A DNA stretch of 5,206 nucleotides from an uncultured Oscillibacter sp. (GTDB taxonomy: Bacteria; Bacillota; Clostridia; Oscillospirales; Oscillospiraceae): assembly GCA_937884915.1 (NCBI GenBank), contig CALAAN010000101.1, positions 1 through 5,206 of the forward strand, written 5' to 3'. A program made the translations under genes and the position numbers. Below the pieces are notes generated by a model. It did not search any database. It was not told the origin of the DNA and saw only the letters and a list, made by a program, of their open reading frames with translations. Positions 1-5,142 of the stretch are shown piece after piece. Positions within the stretch are counted from its first letter, which is position 1; every line of letters starts with the position of its first letter.

Positions 1-2
1 TC

Positions 3-368
3 AAGCTTGGCTTTGAGCTGCAGCCCATCGCCCACAGCAGCCAGCTGTGGAACCTGCTGGGCATGGTGCTGGTGGGCTGGGGCAGCGTGCTGCTGGGCGG
101 CTGCCCGCTGCGTCAGCTGATCCTGGCCGGCGAGGGCAACGGCGACAGCGCCGTGACCGTGTTCGGCATGATCGTGGGCGCGGCCTTTGCCCACAACTTC
201 GGTCTGGCCGGCAATGCCGACGCCATGAACGAGGCCAAGGAGATCGTGGTGGGCGGCATCTCCACCAACGGCAAGGTAGCCGTGTGCCTGGGTATCCTCA
301 TCATGCTGGGCGTATCCCTGTGGAATATGCCCAAGACCGCCGGCGCGCCTGCTGCGGCCGCCAAGTAA
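3..368 (+). CDS. yedE: YedE-family putative selenium transporter, C-terminal part
   Basis: This is the last 121 codons of a membrane protein whose start lies before the window; the frame is open from base 3 to the TAA at 366-368. It matches the YedE family of putative selenium transporters, whose genes sit in selenium-metabolism loci. The diagnostic stretch is the membrane segment ending in GGCPLRQLILAGEGNGD, followed by a second hydrophobic segment with GAAFAHNFGLAG; this Cys-Pro-Leu-Arg-Gln region is highly conserved in YedE proteins. A last hydrophobic helix (VAVCLGILIMLGVSLWNM) and a short Ala/Lys-rich tail end the protein. The ATG at 63 is internal, since the preceding 20 codons are protein-like (LQPIAHSSQLWNLLG). 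A TusA-family gene starts 15 bases downstream, so the two are probably co-transcribed. The substrate (selenium or a sulfur compound) is inferred from family context, not shown by the sequence. Confidence 0.85.
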   Translation, partial: KLGFELQPIAHSSQLWNLLGMVLVGWGSVLLGGCPLRQLILAGEGNGDSAVTVFGMIVGAAFAHNFGLAGNADAMNEAKEIVVGGISTNGKVAVCLGILIMLGVSLWNMPKTAGAPAAAAK

Positions 369-383
369 AGGAGGAACATCGCA

Positions 384-590
384 ATGACTGTTGACGCAAG
401 AGGTTATTCCTGCCCCATGCCCGTGGTGATGGTGCAGAACGAGGTGAAGAAGAACGCGCCCGCGTCTCTCGACGTGCTGGTCGACAGCATGACCTGCGTG
501 GAAAACGTCACCCGCTTTGCCGAAAAGCAGGGCTATAAAGTGGAGTACGCCGCCGAAGGCGAAGACTTCCGGCTGAAGCTCAACAAATAA
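384..590 (+). CDS. TusA/SirA-family sulfurtransferase-like protein (YedF N-terminal type)
   Basis: This is a 68-residue single-domain protein of the TusA family. These small cytoplasmic carriers hold sulfur, or in selenium loci perhaps selenium, as a persulfide on one cysteine. The family motif CPxP is present as CPMP at residues 10-13, with Cys10 the expected acceptor, inside DARGYSCPMPVVM near the N-terminus. The rest fits the two-layer fold: a helix (residues 13-24), then DVLVDS, then CVENVTRFAEKQGYKVE. A Shine-Dalgarno AAAGGAGG (367-374) lies 9 bases before the ATG and overlaps the stop of the YedE gene. In many anaerobes YedE neighbours YedF, which has this domain plus a DsrE-like half. 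Here the protein ends after the TusA domain and a terminator follows, so it is not a full-length YedF. A role in selenium handling is inferred from the neighbour. Confidence 0.9.
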   Translation: MTVDARGYSCPMPVVMVQNEVKKNAPASLDVLVDSMTCVENVTRFAEKQGYKVEYAAEGEDFRLKLNK

Positions 591-605
591 GAGAAAAGCA
601 AGATC

Positions 606-638
606 GCCGCCCGGGGAATACTCCCCGGGCGGCTTTTT
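606..638 (+). terminator. Rho-independent terminator after the TusA-family gene
   Basis: A perfect GC-rich inverted repeat pairs 606-616 with 623-633 (11 bp, extendable by one A-T pair to leave a 4-base loop). It is followed directly by TTTTT at 634-638. It lies 16 bases after the TusA stop codon and ends the yedE transcript. Confidence 0.95.
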
Positions 639-639
639 G

Positions 640-667
640 TTGCAATTTTCTAAAAATATGCTATGAT
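640..667 (+). promoter_or_regulatory. Sigma-70-type promoter for the zinc-ribbon gene
   Basis: TTGCAA (640-645) and TATGAT (662-667) are 16 bases apart. TGC immediately before the -10 box makes it an extended -10 element. The promoter directly follows the preceding terminator and predicts a start near 674, about 38 bases before the ATG at 712. It is seen by eye only. Confidence 0.65.
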
Positions 668-711
668 ACAAGAAGATAGTGAGAGAAACCACGCCCAAAG
701 GAGGAAACACA

Positions 712-915
712 ATGAAATGCCCCTACTGCGGAACTGAGATGGAGACGGGATATGTCCAGAGCATGAAAGAGATCATTTATTCCGCGGATCTCCATACCGG
801 CAGGATCATGATCCCGAAGAAAGACGACATCAAATTGACCTACGACCCCTGGTCGCCTGCCGCGTGCAAGGCCTCGCGCTGCGCGGCGTGCAGAAAGATC
901 ATCCTTTCGTATTGA
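712..915 (+). CDS. Small zinc-ribbon protein, DUF6487-like
   Basis: A 67-residue soluble protein with two cysteine knuckles: CPYC at residues 3-6 and CAAC at 57-60, plus Cys52. The opening MKCPYCGTEMETGYVQS and the close CxxCRKIILSY resemble the DUF6487 (PF20097) family, recalled from memory rather than searched. The cysteines probably bind one zinc; no catalytic residues are evident and the function is unknown. The middle (residues 20-50) is short beta-type sequence with a PKKDDIKL segment. The ATG at 712 is chosen over the in-frame GTG at 679 because AAAGGAGG (697-704) lies 7 bases before it and because homologues start at MKCPYC. A small membrane-protein frame follows 30 bases later in the same direction, so the two may share a transcript. 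Confidence 0.78.
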   Translation: MKCPYCGTEMETGYVQSMKEIIYSADLHTGRIMIPKKDDIKLTYDPWSPAACKASRCAACRKIILSY

Positions 916-945
916 CAAATGACGGAAAAGAGAGAGGACGACTGG

Positions 946-1146
946 ATGAAAGCTATCAAACGGATGCTGACAGGCATCATGCTGATGCTGACGGCGATTC
1001 TCGCCGCTGTGGGGGATGGGAACCGAAGCACCTGACTGGGCGGAGCAGCGTTCATCCTGTTTCTGATAGCGGTGGTCGTGTTTGCGGTCGGCTTTTTCAC
1101 GGAAGAGGAAAAACGAAGATCTGAATGTAACGGCCCGCAGTCATAA
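946..1146 (+). pseudogene. Small two-helix membrane protein frame interrupted by an in-frame TGA
   Basis: From the ATG at 946, preceded at 8 bases by AGAGAGG (931-937), the frame reads MKAIKRMLTGIMLMLTAILAAV, a basic start then a membrane helix. It meets TGA at 1033-1035 after 29 codons, then continues in the same frame through a second clear helix, GGAAFILFLIAVVVFAVGFF, and a charged tail TEEEKRRSE to TAA at 1144-1146. A 66-codon two-helix protein is what the codons on both sides suggest. Possible explanations are a nonsense mutation (for example TGG to TGA), a pair of compensating indels around the G run at 1011-1015 and the G run at 1038-1040, a genuine 29-residue peptide, or UGA read as selenocysteine. 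An upstream in-frame ATG at 919 has no ribosome binding site. I do not recognise the family. Decay or sequence error is the likeliest reading. Confidence 0.5.
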
Positions 1147-1160
1147 GTCGCTGAGCTGCA

Positions 1161-1676
1161 TTATTCTTTCAGCAGCTTCATCCGTTCGTGCCAGTCGGGC
1201 ATGTAGCGCTCAATGAGCGCGTAGAACGCGGGGGAGTGGTTATGATGGCGGATGTGCGCGAGCTCGTGGACGATGACATAGTCGGTGGCCTCGGGTGGGT
1301 ACTGCATCAGCCGCCAGGAAAAACAGATGCTGTTTTTCCCGCTGCACGAGCCAAAGCGCGTGCGTGCGGACGTGATCTTGAGGCCCGTCGGCGTGAGGCC
1401 CATGATTGAGCTCCAATAGGCGACGCGCATCGGGAGATATTCCTTCGCCTGCGCGATGAGCGCCTTGCGCTCCTCGTCCGTCGGCTCGGGATGGGCAAGG
1501 CGGCGCGCCTGCTGCTTTTCGCGGGCGCGGGCAATCCAGCCCTCGTGCTCGGCGACGAAGCGGTCGATGAACTCCTTTTTGACGCCGTAGGGCGCACGGA
1601 CGACGGCTCGGCCGTCGCGGTCCAATTGCAGGGACATCGTGCGCCGTCTGGCGCGGATGAGCGTATAATCCGTCAT
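1161..1676 (-). CDS. YgjP-like M48-family metallopeptidase (DUF45)
   Basis: A 171-residue predicted soluble zinc metallopeptidase of the YgjP/DUF45 (PF01863) group. The zinc-binding motif is HELAH at residues 137-141, with Glu138 as catalytic base. A third histidine at 147 lies in the family signature HHNHSPAFYALIERYMPDW. Before it stands the family block RTRFGSCSGKNSICFSWRL (about 106-122), where many relatives have RTRWGSC; here the Trp is Phe. The N-terminal part (1-60) is a small beta region typical of the family, followed by a charged helix (about 37-80). Its length is somewhat shorter than many relatives. The start MTDYTLIR is used because the ATG overlaps the stop of the upstream DUF1653 gene as ATGA (1673-1676), pointing to translational coupling; there is no separate Shine-Dalgarno. 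Substrates of this family are not well established. Confidence 0.92.
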   Translation of the reverse strand: MTDYTLIRARRRTMSLQLDRDGRAVVRAPYGVKKEFIDRFVAEHEGWIARAREKQQARRLAHPEPTDEERKALIAQAKEYLPMRVAYWSSIMGLTPTGLKITSARTRFGSCSGKNSICFSWRLMQYPPEATDYVIVHELAHIRHHNHSPAFYALIERYMPDWHERMKLLKE

Positions 1677-1888
1677 TGGCCGATATAGGTGAAGCGGCGG
1701 AACGTCTTGCCGTCGCGCTCGACGGTCTCGTTCCACATGCTGACGGGCCGTACCCAGAGGCCGAACTCGCCGTACAGCGCGCGGTAGACGACGAGCTCCT
1801 CCTCCGTCTCTGAGTGGCGGGCGATGCCGAGGACCTCATATTCCCTGCCTTTGAAGTGGCGGTAGCGCCCGGGCTTAATGGTTTCCAT
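1673..1888 (-). CDS. DUF1653 domain protein
   Basis: A 71-residue protein that is essentially one DUF1653 (PF07866) domain. Signature blocks are YRHFKGREYEVLGIARHSET (residues 9-28), ELVVYRALYGEFGLWVRP (31-48) and the ending RRFTYIG (64-70). The fold is expected to be a small beta barrel in the cytoplasm, and no biochemical role is known to me. The start at 1888 (METIKPG) is fixed by a perfect AGGAGG on the minus strand (1897-1902), 8 bases before the ATG; the frame runs further upstream but without such a signal. It is the first gene of a two-gene operon and overlaps the YgjP-like gene by four bases. That coupling suggests the two products are made in proportion and may work together; this is inference. 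Confidence 0.92.
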   Translation of the reverse strand: METIKPGRYRHFKGREYEVLGIARHSETEEELVVYRALYGEFGLWVRPVSMWNETVERDGKTFRRFTYIGQ

Positions 1889-1920
1889 GAATGATGCCTC
1901 CTGCAAAGGATTTTGGATAG

Positions 1921-1929
1921 AGTATAGCA
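1921..1929 (-). promoter_or_regulatory. Extended -10 promoter for the DUF1653-YgjP operon
   Basis: On the minus strand TATACT (1926-1921) is preceded by TGC (1929-1927), giving an extended -10 element. The -35 position, 17 bases upstream, reads TTCCTT, a poor match that overlaps the stem of the uracil permease terminator. Transcription would start near 1914, about 25 bases before the ATG. Confidence 0.5.
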
Positions 1930-1940
1930 CGAAGAAGTGA

Positions 1941-1972
1941 AAAAAGGAAGCGGCGCGTGCCGCTTCCTTTTT
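1941..1972 (-). terminator. Rho-independent terminator of the uracil permease gene
   Basis: A perfect 14-bp inverted repeat pairs 1941-1954 with 1959-1972 around a 4-base loop. The arms end in A5/T5, so the minus-strand transcript finishes with a run of U. It lies 24 bases after the permease stop codon. The A/T flanks make it symmetric, but only the minus strand has an incoming gene. Confidence 0.92.
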
Positions 1973-1996
1973 GATTTGCGCTTGGAGGATTGCTTC

Positions 1997-3328
1997 TTAG
2001 TAGCTGCCGAGGTCGGCGGATTTGTCGCCCACGACGCTGACGCCGAACTCGTAGTCGTTGCCGGGGAGGATGGCGTTCAGGATGACGCCGCACAGGGCTG
2101 CGATGGCGAGACCGGAGAGGGTGACGGCCGCGCCGCCGACGGTGAAGGTGATGCCGCCGACCGAGCTGAAGCCGAGGCCGCTGACGAACATGACCGCTGC
2201 GATGATCAGGTTGCGGGACTTGGTGAGGTCAACCTGGTTTTCCACGATGTTGCGCACGCCGACCGCAGAGATCATACCGTAGAGGATGAAGCTGACGCCG
2301 CCGACGATGGCCGCGGGGATGGAGTTGACGAGCGCGTCGAACTTGGGGGAGAAGCTCAGGATGATGGCGTAGAGCGCGGCGAGGCGGACGACGCGGGGAT
2401 CGTAGACCTTGGAGAGGGCGAGCACGCCGGTGTTCTCACCGTAGGTGGTGTTGGCAGGGCCGCCGAACATACCGGCGAACGCGGTGGCGAGACCGTCGCC
2501 GACGAGCGTGCGGTGCAGGCCCGGGTCTTCGATGAAGTTCTTGCCGGTGGTGGAGGAGATGGCGGAGATATCGCCGATGTGCTCCATCATGGCCGCGATG
2601 GCGATGGGAGCCATGACCAGGATGGCGGAGACGTCGAACTTGGCGATGACGAACTGCTGGAGGCCGACGATACTCGCCTCACTCACGCCGGAGAAGTCGA
2701 CCTGACCGGCGATGACCGCGACGATGTAGGAGCCGACGACGCCGAGCAGGATCGGGATGATCTTGACCATACCCTTGCCCCAGATGTTGGCGACCACGAT
2801 GATGGCCATAGCGACAAGCGCAAGCCACCAGCAGGTGGAAGCGTTATTGATGGCGGAGCTGGAGAGGTTCAGACCGATCATGATGATCATCGGACCCGTG
2901 ACGATGGGCGGGAAGTAACGCATGACCTTCTTTGCGCCGAGCAGCTTGAACAGCAGCGCGAGGATCAGGTAGAGCAGACCTGCGATCACGATGCCGCCGA
3001 GCGCATAGGCGAGCTTGTCCTGCGGGTCCATACCCTCATATGCGGGGAGCGTTGCGACCGTGGAGAAGCCGCCGAGGTAGGCGAATGAGGAGCCGAGGAA
3101 TGCAGGGACCTTGAACTTGGTGCAGACGTGGAACAGCAGCGTGCCGAGACCTGCGAACAGCAGCGTCGTCTGGATGGAGAGCGGCAGGCCGTAGCCCTGG
3201 ACCAGAATGGGGACGAGCACCGTCGCGCCGAACATGGCGAACATGTGCTGAAGTCCCAGCACCAACATTCTGGGGGTGCCCAGCTGTCGGGCGTCGTAGA
3301 TGGCTTCATGTCCGAGTTCTTTCTTCAT
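1997..3328 (-). CDS. uraA: Uracil permease, NCS2 (nucleobase:cation symporter 2) family
   Basis: A 443-residue polytopic inner-membrane protein that imports uracil, probably by proton symport, for the pyrimidine salvage pathway. It aligns along its length with UraA/PyrP, with the hydrophobic pattern of the 14-helix NCS2 fold. Key motifs are LGLQHMFAMFGATVLVPIL (24-42), MEHIGD at 248-253 and TTYGENTG at 294-301. Glu249 and Glu298 correspond to the uracil-binding glutamates of E. coli UraA (Glu241, Glu290). Asp253 stands where E. coli has His245, as I recall is common in Gram-positive relatives. PGLHRTLVGDGLATAFAGMFGG (269-290) is also typical. The start is supported by AAAGAGG (3337-3343), 8 bases upstream. 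The gene has its own terminator and a leader with a putative attenuator. The nearby UapA/xanthine-type permeases are the main alternative, but the motif set and the leader favour uracil. Confidence 0.93.
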   Translation of the reverse strand: MKKELGHEAIYDARQLGTPRMLVLGLQHMFAMFGATVLVPILVQGYGLPLSIQTTLLFAGLGTLLFHVCTKFKVPAFLGSSFAYLGGFSTVATLPAYEGMDPQDKLAYALGGIVIAGLLYLILALLFKLLGAKKVMRYFPPIVTGPMIIMIGLNLSSSAINNASTCWWLALVAMAIIVVANIWGKGMVKIIPILLGVVGSYIVAVIAGQVDFSGVSEASIVGLQQFVIAKFDVSAILVMAPIAIAAMMEHIGDISAISSTTGKNFIEDPGLHRTLVGDGLATAFAGMFGGPANTTYGENTGVLALSKVYDPRVVRLAALYAIILSFSPKFDALVNSIPAAIVGGVSFILYGMISAVGVRNIVENQVDLTKSRNLIIAAVMFVSGLGFSSVGGITFTVGGAAVTLSGLAIAALCGVILNAILPGNDYEFGVSVVGDKSADLGSY

Positions 3329-3399
3329 GTGATTTTCCTCTTTGCTTTCTTCTTATTTTTATTCTCATTTGAATAAACGTGGTTGAACCCCGCGCGGGC

Positions 3400-3432
3400 A
3401 AAAAATAAGACCGGTAAGAAAACTTACCGGTC
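3400..3432 (-). terminator. Attenuator-like terminator between the leader peptide and the uracil permease gene
   Basis: On the minus strand a perfect 10-bp stem (3432-3423 with 3418-3409) encloses a TTTT loop and is followed by TTATTTTTT (3408-3400), a good intrinsic terminator. On the plus strand no T-run follows it, so it works for the permease direction. It lies about 70 bases upstream of the permease ATG and downstream of a promoter. The leader peptide stop codon (3426-3424) is inside the 5' arm, so a ribosome reaching the stop would prevent the hairpin from forming. Use as an attenuator is inferred. Confidence 0.85.
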
Positions 3433-3513
3433 AAAAGAAACAATATCAATAAAAACAGAAACAACAATACCAAGGGAGGGATTTTTCTTTTTCGGCGCGG
3501 TGCAGAGCATCAT
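3424..3513 (-). CDS. 29-residue leader peptide upstream of the uracil permease gene
   Basis: A short open frame starts at ATG 3513-3511 with a perfect AGGAGG (3522-3527 on the minus strand) 8 bases upstream, and ends at TAA 3426-3424. The peptide is a Lys-rich start (MMLCTAPKKKNP) followed by a hydrophobic run (SLGIVVSVFIDIVSF) and DR. Codons 14-27 (3474-3433) all end in T, giving about 67% U in that stretch of RNA, unlike the G/C-ending codons of the adjacent genes. The last two codons and the stop form the 5' arm of a terminator hairpin. The arrangement resembles the E. coli pyrBI leader, in which translation coupled to UTP-dependent pausing decides attenuation. The peptide could also be a small membrane protein, but its position and composition favour a regulatory role. 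I recognise no homologue. Confidence 0.7.
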   Translation of the reverse strand: MMLCTAPKKKNPSLGIVVSVFIDIVSFDR

Positions 3514-3550
3514 GGGGCGTTCCTCCTGTTCATTCGCTGTCGTTTGTCCA

Positions 3551-3579
3551 AGGATACCCGAAAGCAGGAGAAATTGCAA
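3551..3579 (-). promoter_or_regulatory. Promoter of the leader-uracil permease transcript
   Basis: On the minus strand TTGCAA (3579-3574) and TATCCT (3556-3551) are separated by 17 bases, each matching 4 of 6 consensus positions. The predicted start near 3544 gives a 5' end about 17 bases before the leader Shine-Dalgarno, a sensible spacing. Called by eye. Confidence 0.5.
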
Positions 3580-3655
3580 GCTGGGATATTGCACAAGAAA
3601 AATGAAGGATATCCACCGTTTTTGTCACAAATTACTCCGCCGAAAACGAAATATT

Positions 3656-3679
3656 TCTTGCAAAAAAAGTCTTGCAAAA
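3656..3679 (+). repeat. Direct repeat TCTTGCAAAA at the symporter promoter
   Basis: TCTTGCAAAA occurs at 3656-3665 and again at 3670-3679, a 14-base period. The second copy contains the -35 hexamer of the symporter promoter. It may be a regulator site or chance in an AT-rich stretch. Confidence 0.35.
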
Positions 3680-3700
3680 TGTCGAACGACGCAGTACAAT
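3672..3700 (+). promoter_or_regulatory. Promoter of the DAACS symporter gene
   Basis: TTGCAA (3672-3677) and TACAAT (3695-3700) are 17 bases apart, with a predicted start near 3707. The resulting 5' untranslated region is about 57 bases. It diverges from the uracil permease leader promoter at 3551-3579. Confidence 0.65.
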
Positions 3701-3763
3701 AAGCACACCTCCTATTGAGAATGTCTATAAGTGGAGGATTTTTAGATAGAAAGTGTGTGTAGT

Positions 3764-4999
3764 ATGGAAAAGAAAAAAATGAGCCTGCCGGTGCAGATCG
3801 TTCTTGCACTGATCCTGGGCATCGTGGTCGGTCTTATCTTCTATTTTATCGGTAAGCCCGAGATCACGACGAACTATTTCAAACCCTTTGGAACCATCTT
3901 CGTTAACCTGCTCAAGTTCATCGTCGTCCCCGTCGTGCTGCTGTCGATGATCGACGGTATCATCTCGATGGGCGACATGAAAAAGGTCGGCTCCGTCGGC
4001 TGGAAGACGGTCGCCTACTTCCTCGTCACCACGGCCTGCGCCTGTGTCATCGGTCTGGTGTTTGCCAATATCTTCCTGAACGCCGGCCTCTTCCCGACGG
4101 ACCTTGCTCTGGCGGACGGTGAAGTCTGGGACGGCGCGACGAGCGCGAACTTCATGGATACGCTGGTCGCCATCTTCCCGAGCAACATGTGGAAGGCGTT
4201 TACCGACGCGAACATGCTGCAGGTCATTGTTATCGCGCTGATGTTCGGCGGCGGCATTCTTGCCGCGGGTGAAAAGGGCAAGCTCGCGCAGGATATCGTC
4301 GGCTCCCTCTATGCGGTCATCGACCGCGTGATGGCCTTCATCATCGCGCTCAGCCCCATCGGCGTTTTTACGATGATGACCTGGGTCGTCGCCAATCAGG
4401 GCCCCGAGATCCTCGGCCACCTCGCGCTCGTGCTGCTGTGCGCCTACATCGGCTATATCGTGCACGCCGTTGTCTGCTACTCGGTCTCCGCCAAGGCGTT
4501 TGCCGGCGTCAGCCCGTTCAAGTTCTTCAAGGGTGCTGCGCCCGCAATGATCTTCGCCTTCACCTCCACCTCCTCCGCCGCCACGATCCCCCTGAGCAAG
4601 GAGTGCGCGGATGAAATGGGCGCGGAGAGCGACGTTTCCTCCTTCGTCATTCCCCTCGGCGCGACGATCAACATGGACGGCACGGCCATCTATCAGTGCG
4701 TCGCGACCATCTTCCTCGCCGCTTGCTGCGGCATGACGCTGACCGTTGGCCAGATGGTCACGATCGTCGTCACCGCGACGCTTGCCTCCATCGGCACGGC
4801 CGGTACGCCGGGCGCGGGCATGATCATGCTCGCCATGGTGCTCGAGGCGATGAACATCCCCGTCGATATGATCATGCTGATCTACGGCATCGACCGTCTT
4901 TTCGACATGGGCCGCACCTGCCTCAATATCACGGGCGACATCTCCTGCGCGCTGTGCGTCACCAAGTGGGAGAGCAAGAAGGCCAAGGTTGCCAGGTAA
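3764..4999 (+). CDS. Dicarboxylate/amino acid:cation symporter (DAACS, SDF family)
   Basis: A 411-residue membrane symporter of the DAACS family (PF00375), which brings glutamate, aspartate or C4-dicarboxylates in with Na+ or H+. Hallmarks in order: the HP1 serine-rich loop TSTSSAATIPLS (267-278), the cation-site motif NMDGTA (303-308), the HP2 loop GTAGTPGAG (344-352) and the last-helix motif DRLFDMGRTCLNITGD (377-392). Asp381, Arg384, Thr385, Asn388 and Asp392 match Asp394, Arg397, Thr398, Asn401 and Asp405 of archaeal GltPh. Arg384 favours a substrate with a carboxylate side chain over a neutral amino acid. Length is normal for the family. The ATG at 3764 is chosen for the family-like start MEKKKMSLPVQI, but it lacks a good nearby Shine-Dalgarno; GTG 3755 and ATG 3779 are alternatives. 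The gene has its own promoter and terminator. Exact substrate and coupling ion cannot be read from the sequence. Confidence 0.9.
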   Translation: MEKKKMSLPVQIVLALILGIVVGLIFYFIGKPEITTNYFKPFGTIFVNLLKFIVVPVVLLSMIDGIISMGDMKKVGSVGWKTVAYFLVTTACACVIGLVFANIFLNAGLFPTDLALADGEVWDGATSANFMDTLVAIFPSNMWKAFTDANMLQVIVIALMFGGGILAAGEKGKLAQDIVGSLYAVIDRVMAFIIALSPIGVFTMMTWVVANQGPEILGHLALVLLCAYIGYIVHAVVCYSVSAKAFAGVSPFKFFKGAAPAMIFAFTSTSSAATIPLSKECADEMGAESDVSSFVIPLGATINMDGTAIYQCVATIFLAACCGMTLTVGQMVTIVVTATLASIGTAGTPGAGMIMLAMVLEAMNIPVDMIMLIYGIDRLFDMGRTCLNITGDISCALCVTKWESKKAKVAR

Positions 5000-5016
5000 T
5001 TTCCTCTTCCGCGATC

Positions 5017-5049
5017 AAAATGCCGCCCCGAATCGGGGCGGCATTTTTT
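5017..5049 (+). terminator. Rho-independent terminator of the symporter gene
   Basis: An inverted repeat pairs 5017-5029 with 5035-5047 (13 bp counting the A/T flanks) around the 5-base loop GAATC, and T6 occupies 5044-5049. It begins 17 bases after the symporter stop. Confidence 0.95.
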
Positions 5050-5071
5050 GTTCGAACAAAGCGGATCGGGA

Positions 5072-5100
5072 TTGCATTTTAACATAGCGGGGCATACAAT
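5072..5100 (+). promoter_or_regulatory. Promoter of the last, truncated gene
   Basis: TTGCAT (5072-5077) and TACAAT (5095-5100) are 17 bases apart, with a predicted start near 5107 and a leader of about 36 bases before the ATG at 5143. It has the same -10 hexamer and spacing as the symporter promoter. Confidence 0.6.
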
Positions 5101-5142
5101 GATGCTGCGCCGCCAAAGGCGAGGCATAGGAGGAGGAAGAAG

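Noticed and set aside
1240..1839. A 199-codon - strand frame overlapping the DUF1653 and YgjP-like genes
   Set aside because: It is an Arg/Ala/Ser-rich frame-shifted shadow of the two real genes, with fragments echoing their DNA but no domain.
1937..3088. A 383-codon open frame on the + strand opposite the uracil permease gene
   Set aside because: Its translation is a low-complexity Asp/Glu/Gly/His-rich string, the usual antisense shadow of a GC-rich membrane-protein gene. The opposite strand encodes an unmistakable UraA protein with its own ribosome binding site and terminator.
3389..3398. Perfect 10-base palindrome CCCGCGCGGG between the attenuator and the uracil permease start
   Set aside because: It could be an operator or a small hairpin, but it is a single short GC palindrome with no second copy and no recognisable regulator motif, so it is not called.
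3607..3614. Palindrome GGATATCC between the divergent promoters
   Set aside because: An 8-base palindrome is expected by chance in a gap of this size, and nothing links it to a known regulator.
3383..3809. Open frames of about 100 codons on both strands in the gap between the uracil permease and symporter genes
   Set aside because: They have no ribosome binding site, no family resemblance and biased composition. They run through promoters, the attenuator hairpin and the symporter start. Only the 29-codon leader on the - strand has a proper Shine-Dalgarno.
3725..4465. A 246-codon open frame on the - strand opposite the symporter
   Set aside because: It is Asp/His/Arg-rich with no recognisable domain and is antisense to a well-conserved DAACS protein. 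It has no supporting ribosome binding site.
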